A stretch of 61,539 nucleotides of DNA from Lachnospiraceae bacterium (GTDB lineage Bacteria; Bacillota; Clostridia; Lachnospirales; Lachnospiraceae). The stretch is taken from contig JAIKZI010000056.1 in assembly GCA_024682375.1 (NCBI GenBank), forward strand, positions 1 through 61,539. The letters run 5' to 3'. This document shows, one piece after another, positions 51,545 through 60,003 of the stretch. The first letter of the stretch is position 1, and every line of letters begins with the position of its first letter. A program made the position numbers and the translations under genes. The notes beneath the pieces were generated by a model. The model did not search any database. It saw nothing but the letters and a program-made list of their open reading frames with translations, and was not told where the DNA came from.

Positions 51545-52411
51545 ATGGTAGGAAAATCATTAAAAAAATGGTGGCCGGTTTTTGTGTTGCCAACATTTAT
51601 AGCATTTGTAATTGGCTTTTTGTGGCCTTTTATCTGGGGAATATATCTTTCCTTCTGTAGGTTTTCTACAGTAAATGATGTTGAATTCGTAGGATTTGAT
51701 AACTATAAGAAATTGTTAGATCCTGTTTTTAATCAGAATTTTGGACATGCTTTTTGGTTAACAGTTTTGTTCGCATTTCTGTCTACAGTGCTTATTAATG
51801 TCTTTGGATTTTTAGTTGCATTGGCTTTGACAGGTAAATTTAAAGGCGTGAATACTTTTAGAACAGTGTTTTTCATGCCAAACCTAATCGGTGGAATTGT
51901 TTTAGGTTATATTTGGAATACTTTAGTAAATGGACTTTTGGTATCATTCGGAACACATCTAACTTTGAAAACAAGTGGTGTTGCAGGTTTCTGGGGATTG
52001 ACGACTCTTTTACTGTGGCAGCAGATTGGATATATGATGATCATCTATATCGCAGGTCTAAATAATGTATCACCAGATTTGATTGAGGCAGCGAAAATAG
52101 ATGGGGCTAATTCATGGCAGACGCTTATTAAAGTAAAACTTCCAATGATTATGCCTAGTATTACAATTTGTACTTTCTTGACTTTGACTAATGGTTTCAA
52201 ACTATTCGATCAGAACTTAGCTCTTACAGCTGGCGAACCTAAGAAGATGACAGAACTATTGGCTCTAAATATTTATAACACATATTATGGAAGAGCCGGT
52301 CGAGTTTGGATGGGACTTGGACAGGCAAAGGCAGTTATTTTCTTCATTCTGGTAGTTGCGATTGCACTTATCCAGCTTAGATTTACAACTAGAAGGGAGA
52401 CACAGGCCTGA
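51545..52411 (+). CDS. Carbohydrate ABC importer permease (MalF-type), second sugar operon
   Basis: 288 residues with six transmembrane helices; FVLPTFIAFVIGFLWPFIWG is the first. FVGFDNYKKLLDPVF follows, and the EAA motif is IEAAKIDGANSWQTLIKVKLP near residues 181-201. It forms a pair with the next permease, overlapping it by one base (TGATG). No ATPase is encoded nearby. Confidence 0.94.
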   Translation: MVGKSLKKWWPVFVLPTFIAFVIGFLWPFIWGIYLSFCRFSTVNDVEFVGFDNYKKLLDPVFNQNFGHAFWLTVLFAFLSTVLINVFGFLVALALTGKFKGVNTFRTVFFMPNLIGGIVLGYIWNTLVNGLLVSFGTHLTLKTSGVAGFWGLTTLLLWQQIGYMMIIYIAGLNNVSPDLIEAAKIDGANSWQTLIKVKLPMIMPSITICTFLTLTNGFKLFDQNLALTAGEPKKMTELLALNIYNTYYGRAGRVWMGLGQAKAVIFFILVVAIALIQLRFTTRRETQA

Positions 52412-53253
52412 TGAGTACAAAGAAAAAAATATTAAACAGAGTAGCGACTGTATTCTTTACAGTTATCAGTTTCTTCTGGATGTTTCCTATACTACTTATT
52501 TTTTACAATTCATTAAAAGAAGAAACAGCAACAGGAACATCTACAATTTTCAAGTTACCTGGAAAGGAAACTTTTGTTGGATTAGAGCATTATGTAGAGG
52601 CTATAAATGATCAGGGAATGTTAAGTGCATTTGGGTATTCATTTATCATTTCTGTAACATCAGTTTTACTAATTATTATCTGCTGTTCTATGGCTGGTTG
52701 GTTCATAGTCAGAGTTAATAATAGATGGACAAAGATGTTTTATTATCTTTGCCTTTTTTCCATGGCAGTGCCATTCCAGATGGTTATGTTCACATTGTCA
52801 AAAACAGCTGATACATTACATTTGGACAATCCGTTTAATATATGTATAATTTACTTGGGATTCGGAGCTGGACTTGCGGTATTTATGTTTACAGGGTTCG
52901 TAAAATCAGTTCCGATTGAGATTGAAGAAGCAGCGCTTATTGATGGATGTAATCCACTTCAGACATATACAAAGGTTTTGCTTCCAATCCTTCGCCCGAC
53001 TATTATATCAACAGCAATTCTGGAACTTATGTGGGTATGGAATGACTACCTTTTACCACAGTTGGTTCTAGATACGAACAAATACAATACAATCCCGATG
53101 GTAATTCAGAGATTTAGGGGAAGCTATGGACATGTTGCGATGGGAGCTATGATGGCTTCTATTATGATTGACATAATTCCTATAGTTATCGTTTATCTCA
53201 TTTGCCAGAAGTACATCATAAAAGGTGTAGTTTCGGGAGCCGTAAAGGGTTAA
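52411..53253 (+). CDS. Carbohydrate ABC importer permease (MalG-type), second sugar operon
   Basis: 280 residues with six transmembrane helices. TM1 is VATVFFTVISFFWMFPILLIF; the EAA motif is EEAALIDGCNPLQTYTKVLLP near residues 171-191; the end is CQKYIIKGVVSGAVKG, typical of the family. Start ATG overlaps the previous stop. Confidence 0.94.
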   Translation: MSTKKKILNRVATVFFTVISFFWMFPILLIFYNSLKEETATGTSTIFKLPGKETFVGLEHYVEAINDQGMLSAFGYSFIISVTSVLLIIICCSMAGWFIVRVNNRWTKMFYYLCLFSMAVPFQMVMFTLSKTADTLHLDNPFNICIIYLGFGAGLAVFMFTGFVKSVPIEIEEAALIDGCNPLQTYTKVLLPILRPTIISTAILELMWVWNDYLLPQLVLDTNKYNTIPMVIQRFRGSYGHVAMGAMMASIMIDIIPIVIVYLICQKYIIKGVVSGAVKG

Positions 53254-53270
53254 AAATAGAAGAGGAAGAG

Positions 53271-54293
53271 ATGTCTCGTTATACGATAAAAGATATAGCA
53301 AAAATATGTGGTGTTGGAACTAGTACTGTTTCACGCGCTATAAATAATGATCCTGGCGTAAATGAAAAGACAAAAGAGAGAGTTCTTGAGGCCGTCAGAA
53401 AATATCATTATATCCCGAATAATAGTGCTGTTAATTTGAAGAAATCAGAGTCAAACAATGTGGCTGTTCTTGTAAAGGGACGTAATAACCCTTTTTTCCA
53501 GAGCATGTATAGCGTGTTTGAAACTGAACTTCAGAAACACGAGTACACTTTTACTATGCGCGAGGTTGGGGCATATGAAGATGAAATGCGTATAGCTCAG
53601 GAGTTGATTCGGGAAAAAAGATTAAAGGGCATAATCTTCCTAGGTGGTATGGTTGGCGATGTTGATGAGAAGCTTGAGCATATCGATATCCCATCAGTTT
53701 TGTGTACTGTTGCAGTTACTATGGAATCGTGTAATCATTCTTTGGTTGCAATCGATGATGTAAAGGAAAGTGAGAAAGTTGTAAATTATCTCATTCGTCA
53801 GGGACATAAGAAGATTGCGATGATCACAGGAGTTAGAAGCGATTCTGGTATCGGTGCCCTTCGTCTTAAAGGATATGAAAAAGCTTTGGATGAGAATGGG
53901 ATTGAATTCGATGAGAATCTGATAATCAACATGGATGATGATATTCCTGATTACTCTTATGAAAACGGTTATGTAGTTACAAAGAAGCTTTTGGAGAGCG
54001 GACATAAGTTTAGCGCTCTTTTTGCCGCATCTGATACGACTGCATTTGGCGCATATAGGGCTATTTTGGAATCGGGAAAAAGGATTCCTGAAGACATATC
54101 AGTTGTTGGGTTCGATGGTATCGATATGGCAAACTTTATGTATCCGTCACTGACTACTATAAAGCAGCCTGGAGAAAGGATGGCGAAGGAGGCGGTTCGT
54201 CTACTTCATGATGAAATAGAAGGAAACTCCGTCGTTTCAAAGACAATTTTCTCGGCGGATTTATTAGAGAATGAATCAGTAAAGAATATATAG
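53271..54293 (+). CDS. LacI-family regulator of the second sugar operon
   Basis: 340 residues from ATG 53271 (AGAGGAAGAG upstream). Helix-turn-helix MSRYTIKDIAKICGVGTSTVSR at residues 1-22 with the hinge NNSAVNLKKSESNNVAVLV, then the ligand-binding core (FFQSMYSVFETELQ, LKGIIFLGGM, GHKKIAMITG, ISVVGFDGIDMANF). As the last gene of the operon it probably binds the palindromes at 50083-50125 and so regulates itself together with the importer. It ends at a terminator. Confidence 0.92.
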   Translation: MSRYTIKDIAKICGVGTSTVSRAINNDPGVNEKTKERVLEAVRKYHYIPNNSAVNLKKSESNNVAVLVKGRNNPFFQSMYSVFETELQKHEYTFTMREVGAYEDEMRIAQELIREKRLKGIIFLGGMVGDVDEKLEHIDIPSVLCTVAVTMESCNHSLVAIDDVKESEKVVNYLIRQGHKKIAMITGVRSDSGIGALRLKGYEKALDENGIEFDENLIINMDDDIPDYSYENGYVVTKKLLESGHKFSALFAASDTTAFGAYRAILESGKRIPEDISVVGFDGIDMANFMYPSLTTIKQPGERMAKEAVRLLHDEIEGNSVVSKTIFSADLLENESVKNI

Positions 54294-54302
54294 AAAAGAA
54301 GG

Positions 54303-54336
54303 CGGTTTCGAAGAATTTTCGAAACCGTTTTTTTTA
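54303..54336 (+). terminator. Terminator of the second sugar operon
   Basis: CGGTTTCG (54303-54310) pairs with CGAAACCG (54320-54327), followed by nine T. Confidence 0.9.
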
Positions 54337-54418
54337 CAAAAAATATGGATACTGTAAGTAAAGTGTATTAAAATGTTAAAGATGGATTAAACCAATAATA
54401 AGAAAGGGGCATATCATT

Positions 54419-55495
54419 ATGGGTTTATTTTTTTCAGTATTATTACTAATCATTTTGGTACTTCTTATTGCCAGCCTTAGAATTGTTCCTCAGGCACATT
54501 GTTATGTAATCGAACGTCTTGGAAAGTACCAGTCAACATGGTCAGCCGGAATTCATATTTTGATTCCTGTTTTGGATCGTGTTGTAAAACGTATTTCTTT
54601 GAAGGAACAGGTATTGGATTTTCCACCACAGCCTGTAATCACAAAGGATAATGTAACTATGCAGATTGATTCTGTAGTTTATGCGAGAGTATTTAACCCG
54701 GAGAAATATACTTATGGTGTTGAGAATCCTATTCGCGGTCTTCAGAATTTGACAGCTACAACTCTTAGAAATGTTGTAGGTGAGATGGAACTCGATCAGA
54801 CTCTTACATCTAGAGATGAGATCAATGAGAAGATGAGAATCGTCTTAGATGCAGCAACTGATGATTGGGGACTTAAGGTCACTCGAGTTGAAATCAAGAA
54901 TATCAATCCTCCAAAAGAAATTGAAGAGGTTATGACAAAGCAGATGAGAGCAGAGCGTGAGAGACGTCAGACTGTACTTGAAGCTCAGGCTCATCAGGAA
55001 GCAGTTGTCGCTCGTGCAAAGGGTGATAAAGAAGCAAAAGAGTTGGCTGCTGAAGCTGAGTCAAATGCTCAGATCTTCCTTGCAAAAGGTCGTGCAGAGT
55101 CTATACGACTTGTATATGAAGCTCAGGCAGAAGGTATCAGAAAGCTAAATGATGCCAAGGTATCTGAAGGTGTTCTTCGTTTGAAGGGACTTGAAGCTCT
55201 GAAAGATGTAGCTGATGGACAGGCAACAAAGATTTACATGCCAACAGAACTTGCATCAGCTGTGGCTGATTTAGGAATCTTGGGAGATGCTTTTGCTGAT
55301 AAGAAGGGTATCGATGATGATACTTTTAAAAGAGCAGACTATCGTGAATTAAAGAGTGAAGAACTTAAGAGAAAAGATAACTGTGTAAAGAAAGATACTT
55401 CAAAAGAAGGTATAAATGCAGCTATGACAACAGAGGATTTAAATGCAGATTTATCTGTTGAGGCCTATACACAGGGTAGAAGCACATCTGTATAA
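54419..55495 (+). CDS. SPFH/Band 7 (stomatin-like) membrane protein
   Basis: 358 residues. One N-terminal membrane helix (LFFSVLLLIILVLLIASL, residues about 3-20), then the Band 7 domain: IVPQAHCYVIERLGKYQSTW, AGIHILIPVLDRVVKRISL, VLDFPPQPVITKDNVTMQID, then LRNVVGEMELDQTLTSRDEIN. A long coiled coil (REKRQTVLEAQ-like, about 180-240) follows and a polar tail with Lys/Asp. The protein forms membrane-bound oligomers linked to lipid microdomains and protein quality control. No NfeD-type partner gene is adjacent. Confidence 0.93.
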   Translation: MGLFFSVLLLIILVLLIASLRIVPQAHCYVIERLGKYQSTWSAGIHILIPVLDRVVKRISLKEQVLDFPPQPVITKDNVTMQIDSVVYARVFNPEKYTYGVENPIRGLQNLTATTLRNVVGEMELDQTLTSRDEINEKMRIVLDAATDDWGLKVTRVEIKNINPPKEIEEVMTKQMRAERERRQTVLEAQAHQEAVVARAKGDKEAKELAAEAESNAQIFLAKGRAESIRLVYEAQAEGIRKLNDAKVSEGVLRLKGLEALKDVADGQATKIYMPTELASAVADLGILGDAFADKKGIDDDTFKRADYRELKSEELKRKDNCVKKDTSKEGINAAMTTEDLNADLSVEAYTQGRSTSV

Positions 55496-55520
55496 TAAGT
55501 GATTTTAATAGTCGATAAGC

Positions 55521-55563
55521 GAACCGGTTTTGATATAATTTAAGTCGAAGCCGGTTCTTTTTT
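55521..55563 (+). terminator. Terminator after the SPFH gene
   Basis: GAACCGG (55521-55527) pairs with CCGGTTC (55551-55557), followed by seven or more T. The loop is long (23 bases). Confidence 0.7.
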
Positions 55564-55588
55564 TATAAATATAATTAGGATTATATAT

Positions 55589-55615
55589 TATAATTTGGGT
55601 AGATAAAGCCGATAT
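55589..55615 (+). promoter_or_regulatory. Sigma-D (motility sigma)-type promoter
   Basis: GCCGATAT (55608-55615) is identical to the -10 consensus of the flagellar sigma factor SigD of Bacillus. At 14-15 bp upstream is TATAA, a partial match to the TAAA -35 element. It lies 50 bp before the small gene at 55665 and supports a motility role for the two genes that follow. Confidence 0.6.
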
Positions 55616-55664
55616 AAATAAATAGATAAGTTTATGCTGGAATAGAAAAGGGGACATTTCAAAA

Positions 55665-55964
55665 ATGAGAGATGACTTTTTTAAAACAGGCTATTCTGTT
55701 ATCAAAAATATTGATAAAACTACGGATGCTTTGTATCAGAGAAAACCAGAAGCAGATGGAATGCTTCAAATTGTAATAAAACAGATTATGCTTTTTTCCC
55801 AGTTATTAGCAGATGAAAATATAGAAAATAAAGCCGAATTATTACATGGTTGGGCACAGTCTAATTCAAATCTTATGGATGCTATTGAACAGTCGGATAT
55901 TATTATGACCGCTGATGTTTTGCATCATGAGGTTAGACCACTTATAAAAGAGTTTGTGGATTGA
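55665..55964 (+). CDS. Small protein upstream of the Maf-like gene, function unknown
   Basis: 99 residues, acidic, mostly helical, no signal or membrane segment (KTGYSVIKNIDKTTDALYQR, MLQIVIKQIMLFSQLLADEN, LLHGWAQSNSNLMDAIEQSD). I do not recognise a family. The stop is 15 bp before the ATG of the Maf/DUF115 gene, and the pair lies behind a sigma-D-type promoter, so it may be a flagellin-handling or glycosylation helper; that is inference from position. AAAAGGGG precedes the ATG. Confidence 0.75.
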   Translation: MRDDFFKTGYSVIKNIDKTTDALYQRKPEADGMLQIVIKQIMLFSQLLADENIENKAELLHGWAQSNSNLMDAIEQSDIIMTADVLHHEVRPLIKEFVD

Positions 55965-55978
55965 TTGGGGAGAATTTT

Positions 55979-57763
55979 ATGGATATCTTTGAAAAAAACT
56001 ATGAGGCTTATTTAAAAGAATATGGAAAAAAATTAGCTAGAGTAGAAAATGATGGAACTTTTTTCCTGACAGAAGCTAGAAACGGTGAACCAATCATCAA
56101 TGTAAATATGGGCAATGGTAACTGTCTTAGAATGTCTAGTGAGTACGATCCATCTTATGAGGCTTCAGTTTGGGCAAAGCAGTATAAAGAGGAAGAGAGA
56201 GCTTCAAGAATTGCAATCTATGGAATTGGAAATGTGTATTATCTGGAAGCGTTGCTCGATGCAGCTTGGGCAGAGAGCATGTTTGTAGTAAAAGAGCCAG
56301 ATCAGAAATTCTTCTCTTTTCTTATGAATAATATAGATATGACTCGAATTATTAATTCGAAGCAGATTATAATAGTTGATCCTGATAGTTCGGATGATTT
56401 TTTGATGAAAAATATAACGGCATTGATTCCTTTTTATGGTGATCAGAGAATCGAAGGAATTACGATGCCTTTCTATAATGCAAATGAAGAATTTTTGGAA
56501 ATGTGTCGTAAAGGAAAACTACTTCGAGATACAAATCTAGGATTTAATTATTCGCTTGGTCAGAGAGCTTTGTTTGATAATTATTATGCGCTATGGAATA
56601 TTGGAGAGAATTACTCTTTTTCGGAGTTTAGAAAAAATCTCCCTAATGATATTCCGGTTATAGTTGTTGCTGCAGGCCCTTCCCTTTTAAAGAATGGGGC
56701 ACTTTTAAAGAAGTTTAAAAACAGAGCAATTATAATTGCGGTAGCCAGAGCTACAGCGCCTCTTCATAAATTAGGTGTTGAACCGGATATGGTTTCCACT
56801 ATCGATCCGGCACAGCCTTTAAAACATATTGAAGAGGAAAATATTGGAAATGCCAGAATTCTCATGGATACAGCAGGCAATTATGATATCCAGAAGAAAT
56901 ATAAAGGTAAAATCATTTATGCAAATGAAACAGATTTTATAAGTGATGCACCTGGATATAAGGGAAAGGGCTTTTGTATTCAGGGCGATTTGGGAGGATC
57001 TGTTGCAACATGGTCTGTTCAGCTTATGAAATCAGCTGGATTTAAAACTATTATTGTGGTTGGCCAGGATTTGGCAGCAGGAAAAGATTCCACCCATGCC
57101 GATGGTGCGAATGAAGTGGATTTCATGACTTATACGGAAGTGGATGGAATTGATGGAGGAAAGGTTTTAGCCAGAACTGACTGGAATCGTTTTAGAATGT
57201 GTTATGAAGATCAGGTTATAAAAGGATCTGATATTAGATTTATAGATGCCACTGAAGGTGGAGCTTTGATAAAAGGTTCGGAAGTTATGACGCTTCAGGA
57301 GGTATTGGATACCGTATGTACGAAGGAATATGATCTTTCAGGTATAATTAAAAAATTGCCAAAATCTCAGACAGAAGAGGAACAGAAACTCTCTAGAGAA
57401 TTCGTCGAAGATGATTTAAAAGAAGCAGATGAAGTAAAAGACGTAATGCTAAGAGTTGAAAAATTGGCCAGCCAGATTAGAAAGATGATGAAATATCACA
57501 CTGATAAGAAAGGTGAGCTTTCTAAGAAGGTAGAAAAGATGAATCCTCTTATGGATGAGTTAGCATCGCACAAAGTATATGTAAGAATTTCTAAGAGTTG
57601 TTTGAGAGAGGCTGAAGCGCTTCCTACCTTTGGCGGAAATTTTTCGGATGATGCTCGTGGTGAACATGAATTTTCTAAACTGGAAAACTACGCAAAACTT
57701 ATGGTAGAAGGTGTAGATGTCTTCAAGAAAGGAGTTAAGGAATTTATTAACGAAGAACTTTAA
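55979..57763 (+). CDS. Maf/DUF115 motility-associated glycosyltransferase-like protein
   Basis: 594 residues from ATG 55979, with GGGGAGAA upstream. The core DUF115 (MptE-like) segment is PVIVVAAGPSLLKNGALLKK near residues 222-241, followed by IIIAVARATAPLHKLGVEPD, MVSTIDPAQP and, later, TIIVVGQDLAAGKDSTHADG. The N-terminal domain (IAIYGIGNVYYLEALLD) is the usual Maf_N-like Rossmann half, and the last ~130 residues are helical. Maf proteins add nonulosonic or other sugars to flagellin. The sigma-D-type promoter and chemoreceptor next door agree with a flagellar role; no flagellin gene is in view. Confidence 0.86.
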   Translation: MDIFEKNYEAYLKEYGKKLARVENDGTFFLTEARNGEPIINVNMGNGNCLRMSSEYDPSYEASVWAKQYKEEERASRIAIYGIGNVYYLEALLDAAWAESMFVVKEPDQKFFSFLMNNIDMTRIINSKQIIIVDPDSSDDFLMKNITALIPFYGDQRIEGITMPFYNANEEFLEMCRKGKLLRDTNLGFNYSLGQRALFDNYYALWNIGENYSFSEFRKNLPNDIPVIVVAAGPSLLKNGALLKKFKNRAIIIAVARATAPLHKLGVEPDMVSTIDPAQPLKHIEEENIGNARILMDTAGNYDIQKKYKGKIIYANETDFISDAPGYKGKGFCIQGDLGGSVATWSVQLMKSAGFKTIIVVGQDLAAGKDSTHADGANEVDFMTYTEVDGIDGGKVLARTDWNRFRMCYEDQVIKGSDIRFIDATEGGALIKGSEVMTLQEVLDTVCTKEYDLSGIIKKLPKSQTEEEQKLSREFVEDDLKEADEVKDVMLRVEKLASQIRKMMKYHTDKKGELSKKVEKMNPLMDELASHKVYVRISKSCLREAEALPTFGGNFSDDARGEHEFSKLENYAKLMVEGVDVFKKGVKEFINEEL

Positions 57764-57793
57764 AATATACAGTTAATTTTGTGCGATTGGCTA

Positions 57794-57822
57794 TTGAAAA
57801 ATATTTTGTAAGATATTATTCT
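57794..57822 (+). promoter_or_regulatory. Candidate sigma-A promoter of the Cache chemoreceptor gene
   Basis: TTGAAA (57794-57799), 17 bp, TATTCT (57817-57822), about 58 bp before the start codon at 57881. No sigma-D-type element is seen here. Confidence 0.45.
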
Positions 57823-57880
57823 AGTAAATGCTTGAAAAAAATGACTAAATTTTTTGAATGGTTAAAATATGGAGGTTTTT

Positions 57881-59902
57881 ATGTCATCAAAAAAGGCTAA
57901 ACAGAAGAAGGGTAGCGTTTCTAGTAAGCTCCTTCTTACAGTAATTCCTATTACTGCAGTTGCTATAATTATCATTATTGCAACTCTTGTAAGTCAGTCA
58001 AGTTCAATAATTAAAGAACTGTCTAATGACGCACTTACTCAGGAGTCAATGAAAGAATCAGAGCAGTTTGGAAAGACTATGGTTGTTCTTGAGAATACTA
58101 TGGATGCTTATGTAAACACAGTACTTTCTGCAGGAATGACAGATAAGACTCAGATGGCAAAGGCCTTGGAAGGAACACTTAAAGAAAGTGATTTAGTTCC
58201 AAACGGTCTTTACATCGGACTAGAAGATAACACATGGATCGATCCATCAGGATGGGAACCAGATGCTGATTATGTTGTAACAGAAAAAGATTGGTATAAG
58301 GAAGGCATTAATCATACTGATTCATTTGAAACAGGTACACCTTATATCGATAACAGTACAAAGAGCCTTGTAGTTTCAATCACACGTAAGATTACTCTTG
58401 CTGATGGTAGAGTAGGTGTGGCTGCAGCTGATGTTAATTTGGATACACTTGTAAAGAAGGTATCTAAGCTTAAGCCAATGAAGACTGGTGGTGCTTGTCT
58501 TATTTCAAAGACAAATGTTCTTTCTTATTTCAAGAAGAATTTGAATGGAAAGGCAATTGATTCTTCAAATGATTCATATCTTCAGAAGCTTTCCGAAATG
58601 GCCAATAGTGGAAGCTATACAAATAAGGTAACTGAAGTAAAATCATATGATGGTACAACATATAATGATGTATTCATTCCAGTAGATGGTACAGATTGGA
58701 CACTTGTTTGTTCAGTAGATAAAGAAACAGTACTTGCGAGATTACGTCAGTTTACATTCCTTTGTTATGCACTTATGGTAATTATGATTATCGTAATTGC
58801 AATTGTACTTTGGAGAGTAATGAATGTAATTATTACAAAACCTGTAAGAAAACTTACAGATATGATTCTTAAGATTTCTGATGGAGACTTCACTGTTGAA
58901 GTTGCAAAGGGATCTAACGATGAAATCGGTATGATGAATGATGCTATGGGTAACTTTGTTAACCGTATGCATGATACATTGGGTGATATTTCAGATGTAA
59001 CAAATAAACTTGCCGGTGAAGCAGAGAATTCAAAGAGCGCTTCAAGCTCACTCAATACTCAGGCAAGAGAGCAGTCTGATTCTATGGATCAGATTAAAGA
59101 TACAATGGAAGGAATGGCTTCAGCTGTATCTGAACTTGCAGACAATGCAACAAACCTTGCTCAGGAAGTTTCAGACCTTATGGAAAGAGGTCAGGAGACA
59201 AACAAGACTGTAGAAGCTCTAGTGACAAAGGCTCAGAGCGGACAGGAAGCAATGAAGACAGTAGAGAGTGGTATCGATGCTGTTTCATCTGCTATGAATG
59301 ATATGAATGATGTTGTTACTGAGGTTGGCGAATCTACAGAGAAGATTAATTCTATCATCGAAATGATTAACTCTATTGCAGAGCAGACAAACCTTCTTTC
59401 ACTCAACGCTTCTATCGAGGCAGCTCGTGCCGGTGAAGCAGGTAGAGGATTTGCAGTAGTAGCTTCTGAAATTGGTAAGCTTGCAAATGATAGTGCAGAT
59501 TCTACAACTCAGATTGCAAATATCCTTCAGGATATTACATCACAGATCAAGGATCTATCTAAGAAGTCAGCTGAGAATATGGAGAAGATTGAGGATAGTA
59601 CAAATGCTGTAAATACAGCAGGAGATACATTCAAGGAAATCTTTGATGATCTCGATGTAACAGGTGATACAGTATCAGACATGATCAACCGTGTAGGTAA
59701 GGTAGATGAAATCGCAACAAATGTAGCTGCTATTTCTGAGGAGCAGAGTGCTTCAACAGAAGAGGTTACAGCTTCAATCGATATGCTTGCTACAAGCGCA
59801 GGCCGTGTTGCTGATGAATCTATGGATGTAGATGCTAGTGCTAACACAGTATCTGAATCAGCTACAACAATCGAAGATTATGTAAATAGATTCAAGCTTT
59901 AA
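57881..59902 (+). CDS. Methyl-accepting chemotaxis protein with double-Cache sensor
   Basis: 673 residues from ATG 57881, chosen because GGAGG lies 5-10 bp upstream; ATG 57869 in frame lies before that site. TM1 ([20 protein letters not shown], residues about 15-35), then a dCache-type extracellular region (about 40-275) with [20 protein letters not shown] and [20 protein letters not shown], a pattern usual in amino-acid sensors. TM2 ([18 protein letters not shown], about 290-310), HAMP, and a long signalling domain with tip [20 protein letters not shown]. The exact ligand is unknown. Confidence 0.94.
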   Translation: MSSKKAKQKKGSVSSKLLLTVIPITAVAIIIIIATLVSQSSSIIKELSNDALTQESMKESEQFGKTMVVLENTMDAYVNTVLSAGMTDKTQMAKALEGTLKESDLVPNGLYIGLEDNTWIDPSGWEPDADYVVTEKDWYKEGINHTDSFETGTPYIDNSTKSLVVSITRKITLADGRVGVAAADVNLDTLVKKVSKLKPMKTGGACLISKTNVLSYFKKNLNGKAIDSSNDSYLQKLSEMANSGSYTNKVTEVKSYDGTTYNDVFIPVDGTDWTLVCSVDKETVLARLRQFTFLCYALMVIMIIVIAIVLWRVMNVIITKPVRKLTDMILKISDGDFTVEVAKGSNDEIGMMNDAMGNFVNRMHDTLGDISDVTNKLAGEAENSKSASSSLNTQAREQSDSMDQIKDTMEGMASAVSELADNATNLAQEVSDLMERGQETNKTVEALVTKAQSGQEAMKTVESGIDAVSSAMNDMNDVVTEVGESTEKINSIIEMINSIAEQTNLLSLNASIEAARAGEAGRGFAVVASEIGKLANDSADSTTQIANILQDITSQIKDLSKKSAENMEKIEDSTNAVNTAGDTFKEIFDDLDVTGDTVSDMINRVGKVDEIATNVAAISEEQSASTEEVTASIDMLATSAGRVADESMDVDASANTVSESATTIEDYVNRFKL

Positions 59903-59914
59903 TATATTTTTATC

Positions 59915-59949
59915 AGAACGGGAGTCCGTAAGGGTTCCCGTTCTTTTTA
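59915..59949 (+). terminator. Terminator after the Cache chemoreceptor gene
   Basis: AGAACGGGA (59915-59923) pairs with TCCCGTTCT (59936-59944), followed by TTTT. Confidence 0.85.
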
Positions 59950-60003
59950 TTTGCACTGATTAGGGAAAGATATAAAAACATAGGGGATGTACTTGGCGAT
60001 CTT

